Shown one piece after another: positions 40,731 to 49,904 of a stretch of DNA of 64,000 nt (position 1 is the stretch's first letter; each line of letters starts with the position of its first letter). The stretch spans positions 1-64,000 of the forward strand of contig DEBQ01000006.1 in NCBI GenBank assembly GCA_002348605.1, written 5' to 3'. The position numbers and the translations under genes were made by a program. Origin of the DNA: Candidatus Saccharibacteria bacterium UBA2952 (lineage in GTDB: Bacteria; Patescibacteriota; Saccharimonadia; Saccharimonadales; Saccharimonadaceae). Under the pieces are notes generated by a model. The model ran no database searches. It was not told the origin of the DNA and was given only the letters and a program-made list of their open reading frames with translations.

Positions 40731-42492
40731 TTTACAAGACATCCGAAGTGACCCCGGACGTATTCTCGCGCTCGGTAACTACCGACCAGGCTTTCAAGCC
40801 ATTCTGGATTTCGATTATTTGTCGGGGAAGTCCGAACCGTCAATCGCTGGTATCGTAACGTCGGCAGGAAAATTCCAAAAGTACTTCTGGGGTGAAAAAG
40901 AAGTACTACTACCTTGCTACCCGGCAATCGGTCAGGCCAAGTCAGCTCTTGGCGACGTTGAGTGGATGTTCAACGTTAACTCCGGCCGAAGAGCCGCCCG
41001 ATCTACCGCAGATTTCTTCACAGAATTCCCAAATGCACTGGGCGGGCATATTTTTGCCGAAGACGTGCCAGAAAAAGACGCGATTGAACTATATAACAAG
41101 TATCAAACCTCTGGCAAAACGCTCATCGGAACGGCTGGTGTAGGGTTGCTTGTCCCCGGCTACTTAAAGCTTGGCGTGGTTGGTGGGGTCGACTACCGGC
41201 AGCTGGTAGCCAATCGCCTAATGACACCGGGATCGGTTGCCGTTCTTTCGGCGTCCGGCGGCATGATCAACGAAATTATTACCCAGGTAGCGGCAAGCAG
41301 CCACACTATTAGTTTTGCGCTGTGTTTCGGTGGCGACCGCTTCCCTACCACCACGCCGAAAGAAGCGTTCCTGGCAGCAGAAGCTGACGATGCAACGACG
41401 CACATTGTGTACTACGGCGAATTGGGCGGACAGGATGAATACGAGCTGGCTGACCTACTGACGACCGGACAAGTGACGAAGCCGGTTATTTGCTACATCG
41501 CAGGCGTCATTAGTGAAAACTTTGATACCCCGGTACAATTTGGCCATGCCAAAGCCTTGGCTGGTAACAAAAGTGAGACGGCGAGCGCCAAGCGGAACGC
41601 GCTGGCTAACGCCGGTGCAACCGTGGCCTCTTCTATGGCGGACTTTGCTAAAGCGATTAGTGAACTTCCTACTAACACCGAAGAACGAAAGGATATTCCC
41701 GTGATCGAATCAAGAAACGGCAGCTTGTTCTCATCAACCATCAGTAAAGAAGGTGACGACGGCTACGAGTTTGTTGGCACAAGCATGCAGGCATGGGCTA
41801 AAGAAGGCGACATTGCAACGCAGGTTACCACCGCTCTTTTGGGTAAGCGGCCACAGTCTGTGTTAACCGTCGATTTTATCCGTACGGTATTCCTGCTTTC
41901 AGCTGACCACGGCCCGCAGGTGTCGGGCGCCTTGAATACTATCGTGACTGCCCGTGCCGGCAAAGGTTTGGTTGACTCACTGGCGGCTGGCCTACTTACT
42001 ATTGGGCCACGTTTCGGTGGCGCCGTGAGCGACGCAGCGAACGAGTGGTTTTCAGGTGTAACGGAAGCCCGTGAACCAGCTGAACATGTAGAAAACTACG
42101 CTAAAGCCAAAAAGTACATTGGCGGGATTGGCCACAAAAAGTACCGAATTGGTCTTCCCGACCCTCGAACCACTCTGTTGGCAGAGTATGCTGACCGGCT
42201 GCCTTCGCACCGCTACTTTGACTATGCCAAAGCGATCGAAGCAATTACGAGTGCCAAGAAAGGCAACCTTATACTGAATGTTGACGGTCACATTGCTGCC
42301 CTCATGCTCGACATTCTGGAGCAAGAAGAAAAATATGACGAACAGTCACTCAAGCAGCTGATTGACGCCGACTTCTTTAATGCGTTGTTCGTCATACCGC
42401 GCACCGTCGGATTCGTCGCCCATTACCTTGACCAGAAGCGACTCGACGAAGGCCTGTTCCGCCTGCCAGACGACGACGTACTGCTAGCATAG
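40723..42492 (+). CDS. aclA: ATP-citrate lyase, CoA-ligase/citryl-CoA lyase subunit (AclA type)
   Basis: 589 aa from the ATG at 40723 (GGAG site spaced properly; ATG at 40717 too close). Residues 1-330 are the SucD-like part with the phospho-His in PVQFGHAKALAGNKSETAS (His275). Residues 350-589 are the citrate-synthase-like part with LSADHGPQVSGALNTIVTAR, LVDSLAAGLLTIGPRFGGA, GGIGHKKY, LILNVDGHIAA and GFVAHYLDQKRL, which holds the catalytic Asp. The GHAGAC of human ACL reads GHAKAL here and GHR reads GHK. Length and domain order equal bacterial AclA. Paired with aclB. Confidence 0.92.
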   Translation: MRSLQDIRSDPGRILALGNYRPGFQAILDFDYLSGKSEPSIAGIVTSAGKFQKYFWGEKEVLLPCYPAIGQAKSALGDVEWMFNVNSGRRAARSTADFFTEFPNALGGHIFAEDVPEKDAIELYNKYQTSGKTLIGTAGVGLLVPGYLKLGVVGGVDYRQLVANRLMTPGSVAVLSASGGMINEIITQVAASSHTISFALCFGGDRFPTTTPKEAFLAAEADDATTHIVYYGELGGQDEYELADLLTTGQVTKPVICYIAGVISENFDTPVQFGHAKALAGNKSETASAKRNALANAGATVASSMADFAKAISELPTNTEERKDIPVIESRNGSLFSSTISKEGDDGYEFVGTSMQAWAKEGDIATQVTTALLGKRPQSVLTVDFIRTVFLLSADHGPQVSGALNTIVTARAGKGLVDSLAAGLLTIGPRFGGAVSDAANEWFSGVTEAREPAEHVENYAKAKKYIGGIGHKKYRIGLPDPRTTLLAEYADRLPSHRYFDYAKAIEAITSAKKGNLILNVDGHIAALMLDILEQEEKYDEQSLKQLIDADFFNALFVIPRTVGFVAHYLDQKRLDEGLFRLPDDDVLLA

Positions 42493-42541
42493 AAGCTCTG
42501 GCGATTTCGGACTTTCAAAGGTATAGTAGAGCGTAAGCAGT

Positions 42542-44320
42542 ATGCGAATTTCTGATGATACCATTGAAAAGCTGTTGACTGGGGCGGGCAAAGCTACTCC
42601 GGAACAGATTGCTGAACTCAAAAAATCGACCGAACGTACTCACCGGCCGATGCAGTACATGGCCGTGCAGAACAAGCTTATTTCTGAGCTTGAGCTGACT
42701 AAGCTGTTCGCTGACTACGCCCACATTCCATTCGTTCAAATCGACCCGCGTGACATCCCCAGCGAAGTCCTAAACAAAATCCCGGAACGAATCGCCGTAC
42801 AGTACCGCGCGGTGCTATTCAAGATTGATGAAGATGGTACTATGCACCTGGCCATGGACGACCCAGATGACGTCCAGGCAGTCGACTTTATTCAAAAAGA
42901 AATCGGCGAAAACACCAAGATTTACATTGCCACACGCGATAATATTCTGGCCTGTATTGAAAACTACCGAGGTGACGTCGACAAGCAGCTCGACGAAGTT
43001 ATCGACATTCAGCGCGAAGAAGACGGCAGTGAACAGCAGGTCACCGAAGCCGATATTTCCGAAGATTCCCCTGTTGCACAGACTATCAACCTGTTACTCG
43101 AATACGCCATTCGCTCCAGCGCCAGCGACATTCACATTGAACCGCGCGAAGGGTTCGTGCAAATCCGCTACCGTATTGACGGTGTGTTGAACGAGGTGAA
43201 CCGTCTACCGCGTAACGTTCTTGGCTCGCTGGTTAGTCGTATTAAGATTTTGGCCAACTTGAAGATTGACGAACGTCGCGTTCCGCAGGATGGACGATTT
43301 AAGATTAAGGTTGCCGGAAAGCAGTATGCACTGCGTGTTAGCACCCTGCCGGTCGCCGATGGCGAAAAGGTAGTCATGCGTATTCTGGATGAAAGCAACG
43401 AAGCGGTCAGCCTTGAATCATTAGGTTATTGGGGTCGCTCGCTTGAAGTAGTAAACGAAGCCCTGACCGAACCGAATGGCGTGATCCTTATTACCGGTCC
43501 TACCGGTAGTGGTAAGTCGACCAGTTTGTTCAGCGTACTTAACATTTTGAATACCCCGGACGTCAACATATCAACCATTGAAGACCCGGTTGAATATAAG
43601 ATTCCAGGAGTCAACCAGACCCAGACTAACGTAAAAGCAGGTATGACCTTTGCCTCGGGACTGCGTGCATTGCTCCGCCAAGACCCAAATATCATCATGG
43701 TTGGGGAAATTCGAGACTCCGAAACTGCCGACCTTGGTATTCAGGCGGCATTGACCGGTCACTTGGTGTTCTCGACCCTTCACACCAATAATGCCGCGAC
43801 CGCCCTCCCCCGTCTACTCGACATGGGTATCGAGCCGTTCCTGATAGCAAGTACCGTCCGGGCTATCGTTGGACAACGGCTTGTTCGCCGATTATGCATG
43901 AACTGCCGAGAATCACACCCGGCAACACCTGAAGAAGTCGAGGCCATAAAGGCTACGTTCCACCTTGGCGACAATGGCTTTGGTACGGTACATCAGTTAG
44001 AAACCTTAGCACTGCAGCAAAAGGTCGGCGAAAATACTCCCTTAAGCACGACCGAGACAGGCATAACAACACTGTGGCGAGCGTCGGCCAAAGGGTGCGA
44101 CGAATGTAACCATACTGGCTACAAAGGACGGATTGGTATTTACGAAGCTGTCGGTAGTTCGCCTGCGATCCAAAAGCTGATTATTTCAAACGCCACGAGT
44201 GCCCAAATTCAGACGCAGGCCATAACCGAAGGAATGGTCACCATGCAAACGGACGGTCTTGTCAAAGCACTTCGTGGCCAAAGTACGATCGAAGAAGTGC
44301 TACGGGTGACCAAGGACTAA
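42542..44320 (+). CDS. pilB: Type IV pilus assembly ATPase
   Basis: 592 aa. Drives pilus extension from the cytoplasmic face. N-terminal GspE_N domain (about 1-150), then the AAA-like core with Walker A ITGPTGSGKSTSLFS, Asp box, Walker B IIMVGEIRDSETADLG and His box HLVFSTLHTNNA. A zinc site is formed by RLCMNCRESH and KGCDECNHTG. Full length. First gene of pilB-C-M-N-O. No retraction ATPase pilT is seen in the window. A TATAGT box lies at 42522-42527. Confidence 0.95.
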   Translation: MRISDDTIEKLLTGAGKATPEQIAELKKSTERTHRPMQYMAVQNKLISELELTKLFADYAHIPFVQIDPRDIPSEVLNKIPERIAVQYRAVLFKIDEDGTMHLAMDDPDDVQAVDFIQKEIGENTKIYIATRDNILACIENYRGDVDKQLDEVIDIQREEDGSEQQVTEADISEDSPVAQTINLLLEYAIRSSASDIHIEPREGFVQIRYRIDGVLNEVNRLPRNVLGSLVSRIKILANLKIDERRVPQDGRFKIKVAGKQYALRVSTLPVADGEKVVMRILDESNEAVSLESLGYWGRSLEVVNEALTEPNGVILITGPTGSGKSTSLFSVLNILNTPDVNISTIEDPVEYKIPGVNQTQTNVKAGMTFASGLRALLRQDPNIIMVGEIRDSETADLGIQAALTGHLVFSTLHTNNAATALPRLLDMGIEPFLIASTVRAIVGQRLVRRLCMNCRESHPATPEEVEAIKATFHLGDNGFGTVHQLETLALQQKVGENTPLSTTETGITTLWRASAKGCDECNHTGYKGRIGIYEAVGSSPAIQKLIISNATSAQIQTQAITEGMVTMQTDGLVKALRGQSTIEEVLRVTKD

Positions 44321-44324
44321 CGCC

Positions 44325-45548
44325 ATGGCTTCGTTCTCTTACAGCGCAGTCAATCCAAAAGGCGACCACATATCCGGAACGATCGATGCGACTGATCGTT
44401 CCGCTGCCATTAAGACATTGACGACCCAAGGGCTCCGACCTCTTAGTATTAAAGAGGCATCCGATAGCCCAACGGTCGGCGTATTGAAACTTTTTAGTGG
44501 CAGTAAGGTTAAGAACGACCATATCGTTATCTTTACCCGTGAGCTAAGCGCTATGGTTGGTGCCGGCGTGCCAATCCTAAAAGCGTTAAGTTCGCTCCAT
44601 GACCACGCCGAAAACCAAGCGCTTAAAAAAATACTCGTAGGAATTATTAAAAACGTCGAAGGCGGCGACCAACTTGGCGACGCCTTGGCACGGTATCCGA
44701 ATACTTTTAGCGACGTATACGTCAACATGGTGCGCGCCGGAGAAGCCGCCGGTATTTTAGACGAGATTCTGAAACGACTCGCCTCCCAGCAAGAGAAAAA
44801 CGCTACAATCCGCAAGAAGATCAAAAGTGCCATGACGTACCCTATGGTGTTGGTCGGCATTACAATCATCGCCTTTTTCGGCTTAATGCTGTTCGTCATC
44901 CCCCAGATTGGTAAAATTCTAAACGACCTTGGCGGTCCAGATGCCGAACTACCAGTTTTGACACAAATAATGCTTGGAATAAGCGGCGTGTTCGTTAACT
45001 ACTGGTATCTACTCTTTCCTCTTATGGGAGCCGGTGTATTTATGGTTTTAAAGTACTTTAAGACGCCGAGCGGCAAATCATTCCTTCATCACGTCGTCCT
45101 ACGTATTCCTGGCATTAAAACCATTGTTATGAAGGTCGCTGTCGCCCGCTTTGCCCGTACGTTTTCGGCGCTTATTGGTGCCGGCGTCCCCGTCCTAGAG
45201 GCAATCGACGTCACTGCGCATGCTGTCGGCAATGTCGTGTACGAGCAGGCGCTGCTTGATGCAAGTAAGGCGGTCGAGAGTGGTTCGACGCTTTCAACAG
45301 AAATCGAAAAAAATCCCCTTTTCCCTGCTATCGTTCCTCAAATGCTTGCGGTTGGTGAAGAAACTGGTCAGACCGATACCGTGCTCGTGAAGGTTGCAGA
45401 CTTCTTTGAAGAGGAAGTTGACGTCGCTATTGATGGTATTAGCGCGATCATTGAGCCAGTCATGATTGTGTTCATGGGTAGTATGGTCGGGCTCATCGCA
45501 GCAAGCGTCATGCTGCCGATCGCCAGTCTTTCTTCGAGCATCAAATAG
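44325..45548 (+). CDS. pilC: Type IV pilus inner-membrane platform protein
   Basis: 407 aa, GspF fold repeated twice with three transmembrane segments (near 170-192, 218-242 and 375-398). Motifs: FTRELSAMVGAGVPILKAL and its repeat FARTFSALIGAGVPVLEAI, ending EPVMIVFMGSMVGLIAASVMLPI. It transmits PilB motion to the pilin pool. Four bases after pilB. Confidence 0.95.
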   Translation: MASFSYSAVNPKGDHISGTIDATDRSAAIKTLTTQGLRPLSIKEASDSPTVGVLKLFSGSKVKNDHIVIFTRELSAMVGAGVPILKALSSLHDHAENQALKKILVGIIKNVEGGDQLGDALARYPNTFSDVYVNMVRAGEAAGILDEILKRLASQQEKNATIRKKIKSAMTYPMVLVGITIIAFFGLMLFVIPQIGKILNDLGGPDAELPVLTQIMLGISGVFVNYWYLLFPLMGAGVFMVLKYFKTPSGKSFLHHVVLRIPGIKTIVMKVAVARFARTFSALIGAGVPVLEAIDVTAHAVGNVVYEQALLDASKAVESGSTLSTEIEKNPLFPAIVPQMLAVGEETGQTDTVLVKVADFFEEEVDVAIDGISAIIEPVMIVFMGSMVGLIAASVMLPIASLSSSIK

Positions 45549-45634
45549 GTTCTTCAAGGGGGTCAATAACCGTGCATTTAGCATGACGCTCATGTATACT
45601 TAGAACTAATGTAATACCGTGGGCAGTATCAGAG

Positions 45635-46687
45635 GTGGCGAAACTATTTTATAAAGACAAACCGATCATTGGACTTGATATCAGCCAGACTGGTATGAAA
45701 ATCATGTCTATTGACCGGAAGAAGTGGCTCGTCACCGGATACGGGTCAATTGACCTCGACCCTTCAAAGGTTCAACAATCGCTCGATGGCGCCGACAGTT
45801 ACCTGACGAGTCATATGGCCGAACTAGTCGGCAAAAACCTGGTCGGAAGCTTGGCAGGCGACCATGTAGTGCTTGGTATACCGGCTGGCCGTACCTTCAC
45901 CCGTACCTTCACGATTCCGACTTCATCGGAAAAAAGCCTTAAAGAAGCCGTGGAGCTTGAGGTTGAGCAGTACATCCCCATCCCAATGACTGCGCTTTAC
46001 GTTGATTACGAAGTTATTGAGCGTAGCGATGACCAGCTTACTGTTCTCATGTGCGCCGTTCCCCAGACAGTCGTCGACTCATGTATTGCCATAGCCGAAA
46101 GCGCCGGACTACGTGTTTGTATGGTCGAATCGAGCGTTTCGGCCGTCGCGAGGCTGCTTGAAGCGACCGAAGAAGGCCACTTACCTACGGTTATTGTTGA
46201 TATCGGCCCAGCCAGCACCGACATCGCTATCCTTGACCGCTCCATCCGGATTGCCGGTTCATTAAACGTAGGTGGCAACACCTTTACACTCGATATTGCC
46301 AAAAAACTGCGCGTGCCGCTTGAAGAGGCGCACCAGCTCAAAGTCTTGAACGGATTGAACGCAGGCAGCCGACAGCAAAAACTTGTGTCGGCACTTACGC
46401 CAAGCCTTGAACGTATCATTGCTGAGACTCAAAAAGTCATGCGTTACTACGATGAGCGTATTGCCAACCACAGCAAGCTTGAGCAAGTACTCGTGGTGGG
46501 CGGTGGAGCAAACGTGCCGGGAATCGGCGAATACTTCACCAACGAACTCGTCATGCCTGCCCGCGTTGCCAGTCCATGGCAACAACTCGATTTTGGTAAG
46601 CTGGCCCAACCCGCCAAGCATTTCCGCCCTCGCTACATCACTGTCGCCGGGCTTGCCAGTGTCGCGCCCGAGAGGATATGGTCATGA
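45635..46687 (+). CDS. pilM: Type IV pilus actin-like protein
   Basis: 350 aa, GTG start. Actin/FtsA-like ATPase fold: IIGLDISQTGMKIMS (phosphate 1), TVIVDIGPASTDIAIL (phosphate 2), SLNVGGNTFTLDIAKKL and VVGGGANVPGIGEY (adenosine). Binds PilN to form the inner ring of the pilus machine. An 86-base gap with a TATACT box (45595-45600) may give an extra promoter. Overlaps pilN by 4 bases. Confidence 0.93.
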   Translation: MAKLFYKDKPIIGLDISQTGMKIMSIDRKKWLVTGYGSIDLDPSKVQQSLDGADSYLTSHMAELVGKNLVGSLAGDHVVLGIPAGRTFTRTFTIPTSSEKSLKEAVELEVEQYIPIPMTALYVDYEVIERSDDQLTVLMCAVPQTVVDSCIAIAESAGLRVCMVESSVSAVARLLEATEEGHLPTVIVDIGPASTDIAILDRSIRIAGSLNVGGNTFTLDIAKKLRVPLEEAHQLKVLNGLNAGSRQQKLVSALTPSLERIIAETQKVMRYYDERIANHSKLEQVLVVGGGANVPGIGEYFTNELVMPARVASPWQQLDFGKLAQPAKHFRPRYITVAGLASVAPERIWS

Positions 46688-47247
46688 TAAACCTGCTTCC
46701 CGATGAGCGAAAAGCCGAAATTAGAGCCGGCCGGACGAATGTACTGCTGCTACGCTATATTTTTATCTCACTTAGCGCGGTCGTGGTATTGGGTGGACTA
46801 CTAGTTGGTTCGTATGTCGTACTCGATGGCGCTAAGCAAGGTGCTCAGCTGAAGGTTAGCGAGAACCAGTCGAGAGTTTCTGCATACAATGATGTCCGCT
46901 CCCAGGCTGATTCGTTCCGGGCGGACCTTGCCACGGCAAAAACCGTCCTTGACGACGACACGTCGTTCACCGAGCTGATTTATAAGATTGCCGATATCAT
47001 ACCCCGTAATGTCGTACTCGACGACTTAAACCTTGACCCTGCGACATTTGGGTCTGACACGACAATGACCGCGAGTGCTAAGACATTCACCGACGCAGGC
47101 AGGCTTAAAGATGCGTTCACGAAAAATGGTGAGATATTCTCAAAAGTCCAAATACAGTCGCTCAGTTCCGATGACTCATCGGCGCAAACCGAGTATCCGG
47201 TAAAGATCACGCTCAAGGTCGTCATTAACAAGGGGATACTGAAGTGA
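46684..47247 (+). CDS. pilN: Type IV pilus alignment protein
   Basis: 187 aa from the ATG at 46684. The start MINLLPDERK is the canonical PilN cytoplasmic tail that contacts PilM; an in-frame ATG at 46678 is closer to the ribosome site than usual. One transmembrane helix (about 24-46) then a coiled coil and a small extracytoplasmic ferredoxin-like domain. Overlaps pilO by 4 bases. Confidence 0.88.
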   Translation: MINLLPDERKAEIRAGRTNVLLLRYIFISLSAVVVLGGLLVGSYVVLDGAKQGAQLKVSENQSRVSAYNDVRSQADSFRADLATAKTVLDDDTSFTELIYKIADIIPRNVVLDDLNLDPATFGSDTTMTASAKTFTDAGRLKDAFTKNGEIFSKVQIQSLSSDDSSAQTEYPVKITLKVVINKGILK

Positions 47248-47843
47248 ACGGCATGACCGCTCAGCGACTTCGAATCGTACTATTCTTCATTATGGTGCTT
47301 ATTATGGTAGCCGCTGTTGTGGGGTTCACTATCGTTCAAAAAAATCTAGCTGATTATGCAACATCTATTAGCAAACTGAATGCCGATGCGCAGTCTGGTG
47401 ACAAAGATATCAGAACACTGCAAGAATTAAAGTCTCGACTAGCAGCACAGCAAGACCTCATACAGAAAACTCGCTCTGTCGTTGGAGATCCCTCGACCTA
47501 TGCCGATACTGTCATTAGGGATATCACTCGGATAGGAGCAGAGTCGGGCGTACCGGTAAAGAGCATACTTTTCGCCGGTGACACAGTGGCCGAAGTGGCA
47601 CCCCAAAGCACTCCAACCTCAACCGTCGCTCCGTCCACGACATTTTCTTCGTCTACTGTCACTAAAAAGACTGTCACCGTTTCGATACAGAGTCCGCTTA
47701 GTTACACAAGCCTTATGAAGTTTTTGTCTGGGATCGAGTCGAATGATCTTCGTATGCGCGTTGCTAAAGTCACGATGACAAAAGATAAAGGGAACGACGT
47801 GGGAACACAAGACCTGTCGATCGAGGTGTACGTACGAAAATGA
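47244..47843 (+). CDS. pilO: Type IV pilus alignment protein
   Basis: 199 aa with GTG start (or ATG at 47253). Single N-terminal transmembrane helix (about 11-31), coiled coil (35-80), then a PilO-type domain beyond a Thr/Ser-rich insert (VAPQSTPTSTVAPSTTFSSS). Pairs with PilN. Overlaps the next small gene by 4 bases. Confidence 0.82.
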   Translation: MNGMTAQRLRIVLFFIMVLIMVAAVVGFTIVQKNLADYATSISKLNADAQSGDKDIRTLQELKSRLAAQQDLIQKTRSVVGDPSTYADTVIRDITRIGAESGVPVKSILFAGDTVAEVAPQSTPTSTVAPSTTFSSSTVTKKTVTVSIQSPLSYTSLMKFLSGIESNDLRMRVAKVTMTKDKGNDVGTQDLSIEVYVRK

Positions 47844-48112
47844 AATCAAGCATACGAATCTCGGACATCATAGAACCTATCGCGGGATTTCTTCGACGGT
47901 TCCATATGCTTCTGTTCTTTCTGCTGGTAAGCGGTGGGTTGTTCGCAGCGATCATGGTGCTGATCTCAATTATTAACGTGTCTTCAAGCTCAAACGCAAG
48001 TTCAGACAACGCCATTCAAGGAACCTTCGATGAAAAGACGATCAAGCGTGTAGAGCAGGACACGACTACGGCTGCCAAGCCTGGGTCACGACCAAGTCCG
48101 TTCGTCGAATAG
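47840..48112 (+). CDS. Small membrane protein of the pilus operon
   Basis: 90 aa. A basic amphipathic N-terminus (MKSSIRISDIIEPIAGFLRR) precedes one membrane helix (about 22-46), with the C-terminal 40 residues outside (Ser/Asn/Thr-rich, ending SRPSPFVE). No family recognised; position and topology suggest a small accessory or PilP-like component of the pilus alignment complex. Confidence 0.7.
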   Translation: MKSSIRISDIIEPIAGFLRRFHMLLFFLLVSGGLFAAIMVLISIINVSSSSNASSDNAIQGTFDEKTIKRVEQDTTTAAKPGSRPSPFVE

Positions 48113-48117
48113 CCTGG

Positions 48118-48123
48118 TATACT
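48118..48123 (+). promoter_or_regulatory. -10 box TATACT of the PRC-barrel gene
   Basis: Six nt before the ATG at 48130; leaderless. Confidence 0.45.
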
Positions 48124-48129
48124 AAGCGT

Positions 48130-48714
48130 ATGCTTCTCTCCCACGACAGATTGCTAGCTACACCGGTAATGAGCCTTCAGACCGGTTCAGAACTTGCCCG
48201 TACAAGTAAAATCCTAGTCGATCCGCGGGACCTTACTGTCATTGCATACCAACTTGATGGGAATATGCTAGATGAGCACCCATCATTCCTTATGCCGGTC
48301 GATGTACGTGAATTATCGAACTTAGGCCTTATCGTTGACAGCAGCGATGAGTTCGTCGGGCTTGATGACGTCATAAAAATCAAACAGGTTTTTGACTATA
48401 AATTTGAACTCCTAGGTCTTGACGTAATCGACGACAAGAAACACAAGCTAGGGAAAGTCCAGGGCTACAACGTCGATTCTGGTAGCTTTTCAGTTCAGCA
48501 GCTTGTCGTCAAACGGCCACTCCTTAGAAGTTTCGGCGAAACTGAGCTTCTTATTAACCGCACACAGGTAATTGAAGTAAGCGATTCATACATTAAGGTC
48601 AAGTCAGCGAGCGAGGCCGAACCGGCAAAACAAGCTATACGCGAATACACAAACCCGTTCCGTGCGGGCAGCGTTCAACCCGAAGCAATCGAGTTCGAAT
48701 CCCGCTGGCCTTAG
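48130..48714 (+). CDS. PRC-barrel domain protein
   Basis: 194 aa with two PRC-barrel-like beta domains: residues 8-78 (ATPVMSLQTGSELARTSKIL) and 85-165 (GLDVIDDKKHKLGKVQGYNV). The family includes RimM-type and photosynthetic H-subunit barrels, binding RNA or proteins; here function is unknown. It starts 17 bases after the pilus operon from its own promoter. Overlaps the end of recX (converging) by 4 bases. Confidence 0.8.
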   Translation: MLLSHDRLLATPVMSLQTGSELARTSKILVDPRDLTVIAYQLDGNMLDEHPSFLMPVDVRELSNLGLIVDSSDEFVGLDDVIKIKQVFDYKFELLGLDVIDDKKHKLGKVQGYNVDSGSFSVQQLVVKRPLLRSFGETELLINRTQVIEVSDSYIKVKSASEAEPAKQAIREYTNPFRAGSVQPEAIEFESRWP

Positions 48715-49361
48715 TCGGTATCGTTTAGGGCCGACTTAATGTCGTCGTAGGAGAAACCTTGCCTGGCTAGATAGGCAATAAGTTTTTGCTCGTCGTCATA
48801 CTTAGCCCGCTTTTTAGCCAGCACCTTTTTTAGCTCATCTTCGTCGTTCCTGCCCGATACTGCTAACTCGGTGTCGATAATTGACTGCTCGACTCCTTTT
48901 GCGCGTAGCTCTGCTACTAGTTTGCGAAAACTGCTGCCTTTCGTAAGGTTGCGATTCTGGGCCCAGTACCGCGCAAACTTCTCGTCGTCTATATAGCCTT
49001 TTTGAACGAGCCGCTCATATACCCTGTCAGCAACGGCCTGGCTAACGCCCTCGCGTTCAACGATCACGCCGGTTTTCTTGTTCCTTGATTTCGTCGCGCG
49101 CGTTTTTCGCCACAAATAGTCACACACTTCCTTTGAGCTGTGCGGGCGCATTAGGCAATATTCTAATGCGCGTGCGTACAGCTTGCCAAATTGGCTTTCG
49201 GTCTCAAGCTCAATCAATTCCTGCTCGGTATATTCTTTGCCGATTTTAATGCCAAGTTCTCCAACCTGGAAGATATCCAACGAAAAACGGTATTTACCAT
49301 CAACCGATATGTTCACCCGGTCGGGATTTCTAGCCTGACTGGAAATGTCGGTGATTTTCAT
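48711..49361 (-). CDS. recX: Regulatory protein RecX
   Basis: 216 aa. All-helical RecX repeats: YARALEYCLMRPHSSKEVCDYL, AVADRVYERLVQKGYIDDEKFARYW and LRAKGVEQSIIDTEL. It modulates RecA filaments. It is third in a recA-nudix-recX unit and overlaps the NUDIX gene by 4 bases, which fits coexpression with recA. Confidence 0.9.
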   Translation of the reverse strand: MKITDISSQARNPDRVNISVDGKYRFSLDIFQVGELGIKIGKEYTEQELIELETESQFGKLYARALEYCLMRPHSSKEVCDYLWRKTRATKSRNKKTGVIVEREGVSQAVADRVYERLVQKGYIDDEKFARYWAQNRNLTKGSSFRKLVAELRAKGVEQSIIDTELAVSGRNDEDELKKVLAKKRAKYDDEQKLIAYLARQGFSYDDIKSALNDTD

Positions 49362-49900
49362 AATGTTTTCAATTGAGCAATCAGTCTCTCGAAGTACTCG
49401 TTACCCAGATTTATCAGTTTATACTTGTCGGGGTTTTGTGTCATTTCAGCAAATACCTCAAGCGATACCCAGTCAGTGTGATCAACCTCGGCTTCGTTAA
49501 TTCTGAGCTTTATACTTTCATCGAACTGGCATGAGAAAACGTAGTTAAAACTTTCCATGCGTGGACCACCGCGGAGCATGAACAGCTCACGCACCCTACT
49601 AGGTTGCAGTACCGCACCAAGCTCTTCCTGTGCCTCTCTTAGCACAGCTTGTTTCGCCGACTCGCCGAGATTAACATGTCCGGAGGCTGAGGCATGAAAG
49701 TAACCCGGCTTTCGAGGCAGATGCCTTGCGCGTGTCTGTAGCAATATATGCCTTGAGGTATCATAGTCACGCCAGAGCCAAAGATGTGAGTTAGCCATTA
49801 ACAGAGAATCGTCTATAGCGAACTTTTCGGCTACCTCGCCATACCCATTGATAGGTCGTCCCGTGGCGTCAAATACTTGCCACAGCTCTGGCGCTACCAT
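49358..49900 (-). CDS. NUDIX hydrolase
   Basis: 180 aa. The NUDIX box is complete: GHVNLGESAKQAVLREAQEE then LGA (G-x5-E-x7-REUXEEXGU). The N-terminal part (ELWQVFDATGRPINGYGEVA) resembles the IPP isomerase-like NUDIX subgroup, which often has loose annotation. Substrate unknown. It sits between recA (4-base gap) and recX (4-base overlap), so it may clean damaged nucleotides during recombination repair, an inference from position. Confidence 0.85.
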   Translation of the reverse strand: MVAPELWQVFDATGRPINGYGEVAEKFAIDDSLLMANSHLWLWRDYDTSRHILLQTRARHLPRKPGYFHASASGHVNLGESAKQAVLREAQEELGAVLQPSRVRELFMLRGGPRMESFNYVFSCQFDESIKLRINEAEVDHTDWVSLEVFAEMTQNPDKYKLINLGNEYFERLIAQLKTL

Positions 49901-49904
49901 GGGA

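Noticed and set aside
39600..42492. Succinyl-CoA synthetase pair
   Set aside because: The second protein has a full citrate-synthase-like C-terminal domain and the first a citrate-binding module; lengths agree with AclA and AclB.
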